A program made the position numbers and the translations under genes. The notes under the pieces were generated by a model. The model had not been told where the DNA came from, ran no database searches, and saw only the letters and a program-made list of their open reading frames with translations. From Amaurobius ferox (taxonomy: Eukaryota > Arthropoda > Arachnida > Araneae > Amaurobiidae): a DNA stretch of 64,000 nt. The stretch spans positions 111,660,427 to 111,724,426 of the forward strand of contig OX578146.1 in the NCBI GenBank assembly GCA_951213105.1. The letters run 5' to 3'. Shown here one piece after another: positions 46,501-58,852 of this stretch. How positions within the stretch are numbered: position 1 is the first letter of the stretch; each line of letters starts with the position of its first letter.

Positions 46501-47345
46501 TTTTTTTCAAGCGTTAATATGGAGATTATGTCGCTAATTCTCAAGTTAGGTGTTTAGATCGCCATATACTGATGTCTGAATTTTTAGCGCTACTATCTGT
46601 GCGTGATTGTCTGAAAACCTTGCTTTTTAAGATAAGCACAAAATTCGTAACTGTTTGTTCTGTAGTCCAACAGAGTACGAGATTGCAAAAAATTAAAAGT
46701 GAAGTATTTTTTGGTACGATTTATACCTACCAGTAATATTTTAAAAATATATGTAAAATAAATAATGATTTTTAGAAAATGATACTCTTGGATTACTTCG
46801 ACTTCCAACAAATCAAGAAAGCTGCGTGGAATATATGAATCCGCAGCTAATTGAAATACAGACTAGATTCTATTTTTAGACAGATTTATGTGTCAAAATG
46901 TAAAAGCGTTGTGTGCCGTGGCATTAAAATGAACTGAATAAGGTTACTTCAAATTTCGCCAAGTTTTATTTCAACGTGACTGAATACGATCTTCAGTGAT
47001 TTCAAACACTACGATTTCTTAAAATTTTGATAGTTTGATGATGCAGGGTGCGATTCCGGTTGGGCTAGCAAGGTTAATGGACCCCAAAAGAATTAACCCT
47101 GTAGGTTAGATTAAAAATGCCGGAGGTTTGAAAAAGGCTCTAGTACGACTAGCACAGGTTCAGTGGACTCTGGTATATGGAGCGCTAATTTCACGCAGGA
47201 TACAAACCTGAGTAAAAATAGTAAAATCAGAATCCTAACCTAAATAGAAATTGTAGTATCAAGAGGTTAACATGAGGAAAAACAGCAGGAGGAGGTTAGT
47301 CTGATTGTAAGTTGCACGCCAATCTGACATTAGAGTGTGGAAAAT
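46501..47345. other. No gene seen
   Basis: Short frames only. 47040-47110 is less AT-rich (gtgcgattccggttgggcta) but no match is recognised. Confidence 0.35.
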
Positions 47346-47351
47346 GCAGAG

Positions 47352-47690
47352 ACCACTTCGACCATAAGAGCTTGCAATTTCGCCCCAGTAGCTCAACGGG
47401 AGAGAGTCGTCTGGCCAGTTCAAAGATCCATTGTTCGATTCCCAGGTGGGGCCGCAAGGTTCTTTATAAATGTCCTTTACTTTTTAAATTGGTTTTTCTT
47501 TCGTCTACTTCACTTTGCTGTCCATTTCATATCCCAACTTTTTGAAATTATCGCTATGTTCACTACAATCATTTTTATTCGATCAAGTGCAGTTACTTTA
47601 CTATAGATAGATCTAACGTGTACACTGATGGCCCTATCCTTACAAAGTTGTTGGGCTGCTTAAAAACTTTTCCTAAAAAGCCTGTATGGG
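47352..47690 (+). repeat. Repeat with a tRNA-like core and downstream body
   Basis: 47382-47453 resembles a tRNA: acceptor-like GCCCCAG paired with ...GTGGGGCC, TAGCTCAACGGGAGAG (A box) and TGTTCGATTCC (B box), but the anticodon arm does not fold. The upstream 30 bp (cgaccataagagcttgcaat) are conserved at 59.5 kb. 47578-47690 (gatcaagtgcagttacttta ... ccttacaaagttgttggg) recurs at 52366-52475. A tRNA-derived SINE is likely. Confidence 0.6.
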
Positions 47691-49020
47691 AAGCATGGTA
47701 AATCTTTGAACACTCTTTTGCATGTGTTATGTGTTTTAAGGAAAACGAAATGATAGTTCGTGACAGAGTAATGTAAAATCACCCACCATAAATTTGTAAA
47801 AAAAAATCGCGTCTTCTGAAAATCCCTTTGAATAATGACATGTATTTCTTTAAAGCGTGAACTTCTATTTAAGTATATCCCAGAACGGGCATAAAAATAT
47901 CGGGGACATGCTGAAAGATCAATTCATTTTATCATGCATAAATTTTGTGTATGTGCTGATAGCATTTAAGACTACAAAAATGGGCTATAAAATGACCTTT
48001 TACTTTTCATACCCCATAAAATCATATTGGACTGCATTTTACATTAATAACATCTTAGATATTTCTACTCAAAACAATATTTTATGTCTCGAAGGAGATT
48101 CGTGACATTTCTAGTATCGATTTATTTTTTATATCGTTCCGCTAACTCGTATAAAATATCTAAATATACACGTATAAAATAGCTAAAATATCTTAAGTCC
48201 TTTAATCATCCGGTAACAGGTATAAAATATCTAAATTTTACAGCAAAAATAGGGCATAAATATTGTTTTTTAAAGAACTAAACTGTTGTATTGTAGCATC
48301 CCAATAGATGGCGCTACCAGTAACACATCAATATAGATCTATAGGTCAGAGTCCCATGGGCGAGTTGTTACAACGCTTATTTCTCAGCCGCTAGATGGCG
48401 AACACAATCTAAATTCTTGTCATTGAAGGGCAACAGCATTATTATTTGTTGGAACTAGTTAAAAAACCGCTGTTGTTTTGGTTTCAACGTTTGACATAAA
48501 AAAAAAATTAATTTTTACACTGTAAATAAATATTTTGAGTCTTACTATATTTGTTTTTTACTCTTTAAGTTACAAATTGACGTATTATGCATCATTTAGT
48601 GTGTTGCTTATGATTGTTAAATCACTGCAAATTCAGGTAAAAAATGTTTAGTCTAAAATAGCGAGAAGGGGCATTTTGTTTGATTTCACGAGGGGCAAAT
48701 TATTACATGTTAAACTGACCGCTGAACTTTTAAACCATTTCTAAAGTCATCCAACAACTATTCTTATGCACTCTCCTGTGAAACGAATACTAGAGGGGAA
48801 AAAAACCATACGAGAAGGAAATAAAAGAGTATATGGAACTAAAGAGAAATGTAGGAAAGTTTGCTGGAACTAAATCAAGCACAGCACCGAAACAAAAAAG
48901 AAGAGCGGACAGGGTGCTAATCATGAAGTGATGATCTCTATTGCCTGGTCTGTGTCAAACCTTTTTCCAATAGCCATTTAAAAGAAGTATGAATTATATA
49001 ATGTAGAATGTAAGGGTTAG
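47691..49020. other. No gene seen
   Basis: AT-rich. 'tatctaaat...cgtataaaatagctaaa' near 48157-48235 is a short internal repeat, and 'agatggcg' occurs at 48305 and 48393. No coding evidence. Confidence 0.35.
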
Positions 49021-49026
49021 GTCCAT

Positions 49027-49182
49027 GAACATAGTCTGCTTAATTGGACCGATGTCCAATTAAGCAGGCTATGTTCATTATAAACCATCAGGCTATGTTC
49101 ATTATAAACCATCAGGCTATGTTCATTATAAACCATCAGGCTATGTTCATTATAAACCATCAGGCTATGTTCATTATAAACC
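49027..49182. repeat. 24-bp tandem repeat with one inverted unit
   Basis: About five direct copies of 'caggctatgttcattataaa ccat' (49068-49182). The array is preceded by an inverted unit: ATGAACATAG-TCTGCTTAATTGGAC (from 49027) pairs with GTCCAATTAAGCAGGCTATG starting at about 49055, with a 4-base loop. The period of 24 keeps the minus frame open as repeats of MVYNEHSL, which I regard as incidental. Confidence 0.85.
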
Positions 49183-50665
49183 AGCTCTGTATCACAATTG
49201 TGATAGTGATGATTCGATAGATAACTGATTAACATATCTATTGTAACTGGACATAACTTTGTATGCACTAATTGAATTGCACTTTACCGGTTCTAAATTA
49301 TAACTTTTAATTTTATATCGTACAAAGATAGTTTTTATTAGTATTTTCACATTTTTTAAAATTTACGTATAGTGGAATTAAACTCGTTTGAATACTTTTT
49401 ATAACAAGTTTAAAAATTTATATCCTGAGCAAATAAAACGTATACAAAACAAATAATGATAGGAAAACCACAATAAGAAATTCACAGGACAACTAACCCG
49501 AAAAGTTGTGGCAACTCACAAGCAGTCGGGGCAAATTGTCTCAATTTTTACGCTGTCTTTAAAATTTAAAATTAATTATTTGCTACTCATATAAATCTTC
49601 CTTAATTTTCCTATAGTCAGCCAAAAAGTTGTTATTGGTGAAGTAAAAGTTCGATTTGTGTTTATAAGAAATATGTGAAAATTGCAAACCCTTCTAAAAA
49701 TATGCTCGGCGTGGCCTGGGATTCAAGATGCAAACCTCTGATTAACGTTATATGGGAATTCACAGCAAATTCTCGAAAACGAAAGAACAATAAGTCCGCT
49801 TATAGCAACAACAACAAAAATACCACTGCATGGACGTATACACGGCTACGTCACAAATGCTGCGCTTTTTTAAACACTCTTTAGATATATCTTTCCTCAA
49901 ATACTAACTATAATATAGTATAACTTTATAGTATGAATTTTATGCAAATTTGCAATAACTTTTGTGTAATAGCTCTCGACTACGCAGAAAATGTTTGAGA
50001 TTTAAAGCAGGGAATAATTCATTCATTCATTCAGTTTATCAGAAGTCGTCAGCTGCGCGAGCAATCGTGTGTCGGACACTCACTTTTAAAACACGAAAAG
50101 CCTATATTTTAAGAAAATCACAGAAATTCGTCTATTGATAGTATGGACTCCATTCAAAGATTGTTTGAAAGAAAATCTCCCAATCCTTCCGACGGTGTTA
50201 AGAGAGAATTTCTGCGATAATATATCCGATTTGTAAGGAACATATTTGAAATCGTTAACCGTTTATGCCGATATTGAGGCGGGTCGCATGAATCCTCAGA
50301 ACTCATCCAAAAAAATCCGCATCCATGGTCATGTGATTAACGGATTTAGCCTTCTGGAAGGATCGGAAAAACAACTAACAAATCAAGAACCCAGTCACCG
50401 ACGATTTTAGGCTCGGATTACAGAATCGGTCCTATCCTTCCACCTGTAATAGTGTGGCTCACGATACGAGGAACTCGCCTGGATAAACCAAGGTGTCCAT
50501 CAACTCACCATTCCCCAGATTAATGTGCCCCTTAAGAGAGCTAGGTCCATGGTTACAGAGTTACCTATATGCCCTGAAAGGTCAGACTCTTCCCGAGGGA
50601 GTACAGTGTAATGGCAGCATGAAAATTTGCTTTGACCATATTTCTGGTATCCCCTAGACTCTAGG
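49183..50665. other. No gene seen
   Basis: 49183-50020 is AT-rich. 50040-50640 is less AT-rich and has no long frame; its origin is unknown. Confidence 0.35.
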
Positions 50666-50696
50666 GTCTGTCTCTCTAGGGCCTAGAGAGACAGAC
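50666..50696. repeat. Perfect 15-bp palindrome
   Basis: GTCTGTCTCTCTAGG (50666-50680), one G, then CCTAGAGAGACAGAC (50682-50696). Confidence 0.9.
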
Positions 50697-52831
50697 AAAT
50701 TCCAATAGCATTTTTATAAAAACTGATGTCAGTTGTGTAGTAGGACAGATTTTGTTGGGCAACATAGTGGTTTGTAAAATTATGGTACATAGCACGTTTT
50801 CATACTGCAATAGCAAATATTGACTATTCCATGTTGAAACGCAGATCAAAAGCTATAAATCGGCCTATGGATGTTACTATTTTCAACAGGAGAACGATTC
50901 TAAGTTTAATTTAATTTCAAAATTCATACACATATCAAAATACTGACTTCACTAAACAGTTAGAAGTATAAATCTCAAGGATAACTAAACAATTTAGAAG
51001 TAAAACCCTCTGAATATATATTTAAAAATAATCTAAAAAATAAAACTAAAGATCTCTTTCTCATAGCTTTACCACTCAGGCGGCCATTCCATAGTTTATG
51101 AGAGTGGGATATACATACGTGGTTGGTTTTAATACTTTAATTCTACTCTAAATAGTAAGTAACGTGCAATAAGGAACTTGACAATATAAAACAACAATAG
51201 TGTGCAACTGAACCCAAATCTTCTTCAATAGCACAGTTACGCAATTATTACGTATGGCCACATACGTCATTTTAACCTATCAGCACATGTCAAATGGACA
51301 CCTAAATGGAACATTAGGTTACTGTTATTCTACCCATAGAAATAGGTATTTTATTGCATATTTATGAAGTACAATACAGTCTCGATTATCCACAACTTTT
51401 TCTGATAAAGTTGAACCCCAACTCGTATGATGTCCTGAATTTCTTTTCCCGTGAAACCAAGAAGGAAGATAAAAATAATCTTCCGCTCATAGTGGTAGAT
51501 AATATTTAGAATAAATGAATAGCTTATCTTCATCCAATTTGATGAATGGTTCCATAGGATCCGCCAGATCTACAGAAAAATAGTTTGTTTAATGTTGACA
51601 CTATTAATTTAATATGGAAATTTGGCTAATACATTATTAAATTACGTGACCAGTGGACTGCGTAGTCTTGATTGTTAAATATAAAACTACAGCATCAGAA
51701 ATTAATTAACAGAAATCAATTTAAATTTTATAGATTATATTTATATATTTTTGTTGAAAGTTATTTTAAATTAGATTTAAGTGAAATTATATATTTGCAC
51801 TATAACCTTTCAAGTACTGTAGAGTTCCTACCAACCGAGTCCCGGTTATCCGAGATTCCGTGTTATTCGAGATCCGACCTAGCTCTTCACTGACTCTTCT
51901 CGCGCTTATGACTTTTCTTGTGAAGTTGCAACATCAGCTCTCAGGAATATCTGGCTGTTTTTTTCTGTGAAAATCTTCTGCTCATAGAGCTGAAAAACAT
52001 TTCACTTCCAGGAGCTATTACGGCAGAAGAACATTCAAGCCCGACTTCATTATGCATGACTGATGGTGTAATTATAAGTTTAGTACAGAGAGAGATAATG
52101 AAGAGGGTATATATCCAGGATGTTCAAATATTTCGCATAGGGAAAGCATAAGTGTAATTAAGTCGATGAAATGCAACTCATCGGGTAATGAATCGGTCAG
52201 AATGGCAGTACACAGAGTAGATACAGCATGTATTAAACAAATAAAAAGATAAATACATATGTACTTATTGTATGTATTACTTTTTTTCTGTATATTTCCT
52301 TAAAGGCAGGGATGTTGGCGTTCTTAGAGGGGATAGGGACTTTAACACGGCAATCACTTTCATTCCATCAAGTAGAGTCACTTTACCATAGAGAAACCCA
52401 GCATGAAACTTATATATAGCTCTTTCCTTACAAAGTCATTGGTGTGCTTAAGAACTTACGAATGAACCTATATACATATACACAAATTCTCAAGGCACTC
52501 ACTCACGAAATGGTCCATTTCGTCATTTTAACTTCAGGCTTGTAAGTTTGTCCAGCATTGACTAAGGTGATTCAATGCATCCTCGAAACAGCTATACACT
52601 GTATTGTATAATAGTTTTTGTGTAATTACGTAGCCTATTATTTCTTTCTTTCACAAAGTATGTTTACTCATTGGCAATACACTAAACACTATTTACCTAA
52701 CTGTCATGCTGGAGGTATAAATCCAGCTGCTTGGTGAAAAGTGAACGTTTTCTTATTGCATAAAGAATCTAACAAAAAACTCGTTTCTGTCAATGCTCCC
52801 AGCTTTGCATTTGATTGGATTTATTTTGGTG
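50697..52831. other. No intact gene; possible pogo/Tigger remnant
   Basis: TACAGTCTCGATTATCCACA at 51371 and CCCGGTTATCCGAGATTCCG at about 51841 resemble the 'CTCGATTATCCG' ends of Tigger/pogo elements. At about 52060 one frame reads TDGVIISLVQREIMKR, faintly like the C-terminal region of Tigger transposases. 52366-52475 repeats 47578-47690. The rest shows nothing. Confidence 0.3.
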
Positions 52832-53131
52832 CTCAGCTGCCGGGACCTAAAGCTTACAGTAGATTCTGAACCAATACGAGTATTGATTTATACACAGATC
52901 CCTACGTGTACTTGAAATTCAAATCCCTTTTCTATAGATCTTTAAACAAAATGGTTAACTGTTTGGCCACCTTGCGGTTCTCAGCTACCAGGACCTAAAG
53001 CTTAAAGGAGATGCCAAACCAGTACGAGCATTGAGTTGTACACAGATCCCTACGTGTACTGGAAGTTCAAATCCATTGTCTATAGATCTTTAAACAAGAG
53101 GGTGAACTGTTTGGCCACGTTGCAGTTCTCA
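52832..53131. repeat. Tandem duplication, 148-bp period, two units
   Basis: CTCAGCTGCCGGGACCTAAA starts at 52832 and CTCAGCTACCAGGACCTAAA at 52980; both continue with 'cacagatccctacgtgtact' and 'ctatagatctttaaacaa' and 'actgtttggccac'. No frame runs through both units. Confidence 0.85.
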
Positions 53132-53290
53132 GAGTGTCCTCTATGGACATAATGTCTTTGTCTTCAAATTTAGATAAACTTTTGTTAAGAATTTTCTTGG
53201 CTCATAAATTGTGTTTCCTGAAAGAAAACGAATGAGGTTTCTGAACTTTTCTTTATTATTAAAGATATCTCCAGGAAATGTTTTACAGTG

Positions 53291-53560
53291 TCGGGGGCCT
53301 GACAGTCCAGGGTTAGCGCGCAAGGGGCGATCCGAGTTTGATTTCTGCCTCTGTCCAAACTGTTGCCGAGTTCACGCGGAGTACGATCACGTTAAACATG
53401 TAGATCCGTAAGTCATACCAAGAGGTTGGTGGTTGGAGAAGGGGGGCATGGGCTCTGTCGATGCCTTCATGTCTAAATTGGTTGATACTTTCCGGTCGTC
53501 CAAATAGATACCTTACAATTTCGAGTAGGTCGGACTGTCTGAGTAGAAGAAGAAGAAGAT
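53291..53560 (+). mobile_element. tRNA-derived SINE, diverged copy with (AGA)n tail
   Basis: Same body as the other SINE copies (GTTCACGCGGAGTACGATCA, AGAGGTTGGTGG, CGTCCAAATAG), a degenerate head (GGGTTAGCGCGCAAG) and a tail of AGA repeats instead of AAC. Confidence 0.75.
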
Positions 53561-53572
53561 GTGTACTACGTC

Positions 53573-54141
53573 GGGCAGGGATACCCCAGTGGTTAAGAGA
53601 AATAGATTGCCCTTGGAGGAGCCAAGTTCGAGGAGCCGCGCAAGACTATCCCCAGGTGTCACGGAATATGGGCACGATAAATTGTAGCGTTTCTTGAGTG
53701 ATATGCAGAGACATCTTCGATAACTTAACAATTTATTAGCAAACTTAAATACCTATCTTAGGTTACATAATAAATTAGAATTTACATCCTGCGGCGATAC
53801 ATAGCATATATCCACTACCATAATGCTTTACTCTCTTTCTCTGTCTGTGTCTCAGTCAATCAGTCGCCCGTAACCATTCATTTCACACTCATTTATGCTC
53901 GCACTTTCTCCAGTTACGGTCCACAGTTACAATTTCACCTTAAGGTTAAGTTACAGTTAGTTGAAGGAAAATTATTTCCCAACATAAATCCGTAAGTCCG
54001 AAATTCCATCCGAGATGTGATAGGTAGGAAAATGATGGTACGTATCCTGTGATTGCTACCTCATTGGGTGTAACGCTCCCAGCGTCCAAACAGATGCATT
54101 GCATTTTTGGGTACGTCACACTGAAAAAAAAATGAAAGCAA
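53573..54141 (+). mobile_element. Second SINE, split by a solo LTR
   Basis: Flanked by a perfect 12-bp duplication GTGTACTACGTC (53561-53572 and 54142-54153). The head has A-box-like TACCCCAGTGGTTAAGAG and B-box-like AAGTTCGAGGAGC; the body resumes at 53985 (CCGTAAGTCCGAAATTCC, GTCCAAACAGATGC) after the LTR. It landed directly at the tail of the preceding SINE. Confidence 0.75.
53683..53984 (-). mobile_element. Solo LTR, 302 bp
   Basis: Bounded by TG...CA (TGTAGCGTTTC ... TTTCCCAACA on the plus strand) and by the 5-bp duplication TAAAT (53678-53682 and 53985-53989). AATAAA on the minus strand near 53729 suggests the minus orientation, which would begin TGTTGGGAAA. No internal retroviral-type genes are present; loss by LTR-LTR recombination is the usual explanation. 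Family not determined. Confidence 0.7.
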
Positions 54142-54153
54142 GTGTACTACGTC

Positions 54154-55400
54154 AAATTCTATTCTGTTTCATTAGCATTTATTAAAGTGCTGCGAGGTGC
54201 GGAGTTTCCTTTCTCAATTACGTTTCTGTGGCTAACGCTGTTTTTCTGCGACTATTTGATCGATTCTCGGAAGATTTAGAGCATTTATTAAACTCACCAA
54301 CTTACAGGTTAACGAACACCGAATTTTAAAATTTAATTTGTGGGCTGAGATAATTGAAGTCAAATGTCGGCATGTTAAATATAGAGAAAATTATTTTTGA
54401 AACTGCGTGTGAGACCAAGAGACAAATTAATTCAATTTTGATATTGACGACTATTTACGACAAAACACATCACAGACTTGTAGGCACCGTTTTATGACAG
54501 TCTTTGCCCTGAAAGTTATGACCCCAATAAATTCATGTCACATAAATTGTAGGTGTGGTTGGGGGAAAAGAACTCTTAGGACCAAGACTTACACCAAGCT
54601 TCAATGGAAAATCAAGTAGCCAATGATGCTACATCGCACTGTGAGGAGCAACCAACGAGAGCAAGGAGGGCGTATCTGGGCCTCAGGCAAAATGGCGTGG
54701 CGACAAGCAGATAATTCAATGAATATTCAAGTAATGATGGTGCAGAAGCGTGAGATTTAATAAGAATGAATGTCCAGAAGCGAGAGAGAGCGGTCTTGAA
54801 ATTCGAGCAATGTTATTGTAAGAGACAGTGTTGATTTTCAAGTAGTGAGTCATGATTTTAAATATTAAGATGTAATAGAAAAGACGAAGCTAACTCCAAA
54901 TGCCAGAATAAGAATCGGTAATGGTGACAATCACAGTCATGCTGAACTACAGACCCAAAATACAGTGGTATGTGGCAGTCTTCATATATATTAGGTCAAT
55001 TTTTGATCTTTGTAATAATTCTATAGACCTGGTCTCACACGGTACTTTTCTCCTTAAGTATTTATTAAAATTCATGTAACTTTAATCATAACAGTAATAT
55101 GTGTGAATAAATAATATTTATTTTAAAAGTTAAAAATGTGGAATTTAATGTGCAATGTTTTAATTTAATGATTATGTTTAGGAACGCGTGCAAATGGTGG
55201 GTTATTGCGGCCACGATAAAGGTGTACGAACTATACGATTCACGACCACAATTGATTGAGAATAATAATCAATCCAAAGATTAATTTATATTTAAAAAGT
55301 AAACCAATTTAATGTTTCGTTTCTTTCACCACACTGCGTATATTATTTGTAGAAAAAATTTGGCGACAAATATTAACGATTTTGACTACAGATTTAGCGA
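54154..55400. other. No gene seen
   Basis: Moderately AT-rich; only short frames, nothing recognised. Confidence 0.35.
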
Positions 55401-55411
55401 TTGTTTGGAAA

Positions 55412-55515
55412 ATGTCGCCAAATTGACAAAATGTTGCCAAAGTTACCAAACTGTCGCCAAATTGACAAAATGTTACCAAAGTTACCACAATGTCGCCAAA
55501 TTTACGAAAATTCAG
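55412..55515. repeat. ~40-bp tandem repeat of GCCAAAT words
   Basis: 'aatgtcgccaaattgacaaa atgttgccaaagttaccaa' repeats about 2.5 times. The same words (gtcgccaa, ttgccaaatt) form the centre of family B and occur near 42.2 kb. Confidence 0.75.
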
Positions 55516-56328
55516 TTGACTTAAGATATGTAATAACTGAATTGATTTTTTTTTCTTTACCCTGTTGCCAAATATTAAGCAATAAGCAAATTTTTATTTA
55601 ATAAAGAATCATTTTACAATTGATTTGAGCAAGCTTGGCAGCTTTATTTCAGTTCGTGGCAGGTCTGTTCGGAGTCGGTTGACTCAACCTAGTCGCCAAA
55701 ATATATCCTTTTCATACTTTGATAAACGCAAATGACTTCGAAATTTATATCTTTCGCGTTTGCTATACATAACACTTCATCATACTGCACATACGGTTTC
55801 GTGACATAAGTGGTTTTTTCATATTCGAAGTCAGACAGCTATAAAATTCATGGAACTAATATCAGGAGAGGCAGTTGATATTCAAATAGTCACGCGCCAT
55901 TTGTCTTGCTAGCTAACGATCCGTCCGAACTTTAAAACTTGACATTAAGATCGTTTTTATTCCGTTAGGATGGAGAATTGTTTATCATATGGCTATTACC
56001 GGATGAATGTAAAAGAACATTAAGTCACTTTACTTATGTCTGCGCACTCTGAAATCACACTTCTATTGCTTTCCCTAAGTACATAGTATTGTTATGAACA
56101 TGTAAATCTTTTAAAACGCAGCCGCAAAAAAAAAAACCCGTACAGACAACCTTTCCTATGACGTGACTCTAGGGTTTCCATACGCTAGAAGTCGGAAGGT
56201 GTTGCTAGATTTGCCAATTAATCACCAGTTTGGCGACATTTTGAAAGTTCGAGAGCCACTTCGAAATAACGAATATTCTACAAGATGCGAAAGACTTCTA
56301 AAAGTTTCTACAGAGGGTATATAAAAAA
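55516..56328. other. No gene seen
   Basis: AT-rich; TTTGGCGACATTTTGAAAG near 56232 repeats the GCCAAA-type word. Nothing coding. Confidence 0.4.
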
Positions 56329-57130
56329 ATATAATGTGGGCAGCATATGACTTTCCCTGCAGATTCAAATTCATTTATTCTTTATTTCTTTAATATTTCA
56401 TTAAATTGCACAAAATAACAAGCATAATTATTTCAAATTATGCTGAATTTGCACATTTAATTCAATTTCGTCTACTTTGGTAACTGGACTTATTTTCAAA
56501 GGTGGCGTAGCGAAATGCGAAAAAGATAAAATATCTCGAGAACGGCTAGTCCTAGAGTACTGGAATTGGTCTTATTCCTTTACTCCTTAAAAACTACGTA
56601 TAAAACAAGCATATAATCGATACATTTGAGTATACGTAGTTTTTTATATTAGATTTTAGCAATTGTTGCGGGCCGTTTCATAAAAAAGGCTGGGTCTTCC
56701 TTTTCAAATCGTACCAAATTCTAATCAGAACCGGGGTAACCTACAACTGACTTATTTGTCAAATTTTGTGAAATTTGGTCAATTAGTTTTTTTAGCGAAA
56801 ATGGATACAGACAATTTTTGTAGACCATTTCGCAAAAGAACGCAGGTTCTTTTATCCCGAATCTTACCAAAATCTAATCACCACCAGGGTCATCCACAAG
56901 GAACCTCACCACCAAATTTTATGAAAGTTAAATATAGTCAATTAGTTTCTCAGTTAGAGTGGATACATATATTGCACACACACGCAGACATCATCTAAAA
57001 ATAGTTTTTTTTCATGTTCTATAGGTGTCAAAACGTGTAGATCCGTGTAGAAACGAAATCTCGAGTTGCGATTTTCGACACGATTGCAATACTTTCCCTA
57101 TACATTACCATGTATTGCAGGGAAAGTAAA
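56329..57130 (+). mobile_element. Family A HINE-like element, copy A5
   Basis: 5' end ATAATGTGGGCAGCATATGA (slightly altered), subterminal ACTTTCCCTGCAG, ATATCTCGAGAACGGCTAGT near 56531, two internal units, a short CACACACACGCAGAC tract and the 3' hairpin ending TGCAGGGAAAGTAAA. It is about 51 kb from the other A copies. Confidence 0.8.
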
Positions 57131-57153
57131 AAGTCATCACTAATTTGAAGAGC

Positions 57154-57404
57154 TGTTGACGTGATATGAAATACATTCGATTGTGACATACGTCAATGTT
57201 TTGAGAATGGTAGCGGATGTTTGTGAAATAAGATAGATGAATCATCTTTAGATAGTCATTTCTTGAGTTAGTCATCGAGCTATTTGCTGTATCCTGTTTA
57301 CGCTGTGCTTGTAAATAAACGTGTTAGTGATAGTTTTTCAGAAGTTTAGACCCGTTCTTGTATCCTAAGTGTACACCCACGGTTTCAGGGGATACGTCAC
57401 AACA
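57154..57404 (+). mobile_element. Possible solo LTR
   Basis: Begins TGTTGACGTG and ends ACGTCACAACA, i.e. TG...CA with a short inverted pair, and has AATAAA at about 57314 followed by a ~90-bp tail, the layout of an LTR. No matching 4-6-bp flanking duplication was found, so the ends are uncertain. Confidence 0.35.
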
Positions 57405-57409
57405 CTACT

Positions 57410-58852
57410 CGTATAAGGAAAATATTGCAACAGGTTCAAAATGTTTAACAGATCTACACATTTTGAGCGTCCCTGAACTCAAATCGAACGTTTTTTAATT
57501 TATGTCCCTGTGTGTACGTGCGTATGTATGTATGTAAATGCATGTGTGTATATCCGTGAGGCTATTTACTCAATGTCTCACAAACGGAATGTTTCGAATG
57601 AAATTTGATATAACTATCACTATAAAAAAAAAACTTATTTTAAACGTGAACAAGCGTTCTGGAGAGCGCCAAGTGCACTATTTTTAGAATGCTATCTGCG
57701 TGTGTGCAAATAAAAATGGTCTTTATATTCACAATGGGTCGTAAAAAGCAACAAAATAAGTAATGCATAATTAAGTGCGCTTAAATATACTAATCGAATA
57801 TTTGTGTCGTACCTACTTTTAGATGACAAAACGAATTAAGCCAACTCCATTTCCCTACTAAAAAATGTTTTTGAAAAGTTTTAGTTTTTGAGGCAGTTGG
57901 CTGACTTGGCTACCTTAAAATGCACTAAATTGCTAAATGAAAAAAAAAAGTTAATTAAAACTGCAAATCGTATATTTTACAAAATAAAGGGAAATGGCTG
58001 TATGTTGGGGATAAGGGGGGGGGGAAGGCTGTAACGGGAAAGCTAGCCGTCGTACGGCCATGAAATTTAGTACACAGATACTTCAGGACACGAATAGAAG
58101 TACCTAAGCGCTATTATTTTTTTTTATTTCGAAGTAGTTTCGTCATTATTCTATGTTGTACCCCGATTTACAACGGTTTGAGGCCTTATTCTCGCAAATT
58201 GGTTCCTTAGCGAACGAAAATATTACCACAGAGATTCCATCTTGACAGCATCGAAAAGATGCAAAAGTTCTCTTTCAAACAAATTTTGAACGGAATTCAT
58301 ACGATTAATAAAATAATTTTCTTGAATTTAAAAATAATATATACTTTTCGTGTGTTTGAAACCTTCCTGATATTTATATTGCTATGTAAAATACTGACGT
58401 TTAATCTAATGTTTATAATGTAACACCATCTACTTTAAATATCACTGACTGCTTCAAAACGAAAAATAATTTCGTGAACCCATCAGCATTATTTATACAT
58501 TTTTTATGCACGCGAACAGTTAAATGCTTTTCCCAAATTCCCTACTACTAATCCCTACTTGTCCCTCCAATTCCCTACTTCTTAACCTTCTCCTTTGATC
58601 AGGTCCATTGGAGCATGTTCATAATGGATGTGATCTTGGCAATTCGAAGGAAATTTAGTAGTGAAGATATCATTTAAGTAACGGCCGTTTATTTACGACC
58701 CGGACGATGACGGGTAATTCGTCTAATAATTTATAATAATTATAAGTAATAGGTGTTATTTTCGGCCATAGAACGCATTACGGAATATATGAAGAGAAGC
58801 AAATTTGCGTCTGTAAGAAAAGTCATGTGCTGTTAACACCCGATTTGTTTCC
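57410..58852 (-). mobile_element. Decayed HINE-like relative containing other repeats
   Basis: Starts like a minus-strand copy (ataaggaaaatattgcaaca, then ctacacattttgagcgtccc tgaa) with a GTGTGTACGTGCG tract, and a matching 5' end 'aagaaaagtcatgtgctgtt aacacc' appears at 58816. The interior is longer than in A/B and includes the repeat shared with 44.2 kb and a G run at 58014-58024, so it may be a composite. Confidence 0.45.

Noticed and set aside
47382..47453. Functional tRNA gene
   Set aside because: A and B boxes and acceptor pairing are present, but the anticodon stem does not pair and the unit is part of a longer repeat.
49017..49268. Frame with a repeated MVYNEHSL octapeptide
   Set aside because: A 24-bp tandem period keeps any frame open; there is no start context or further protein.
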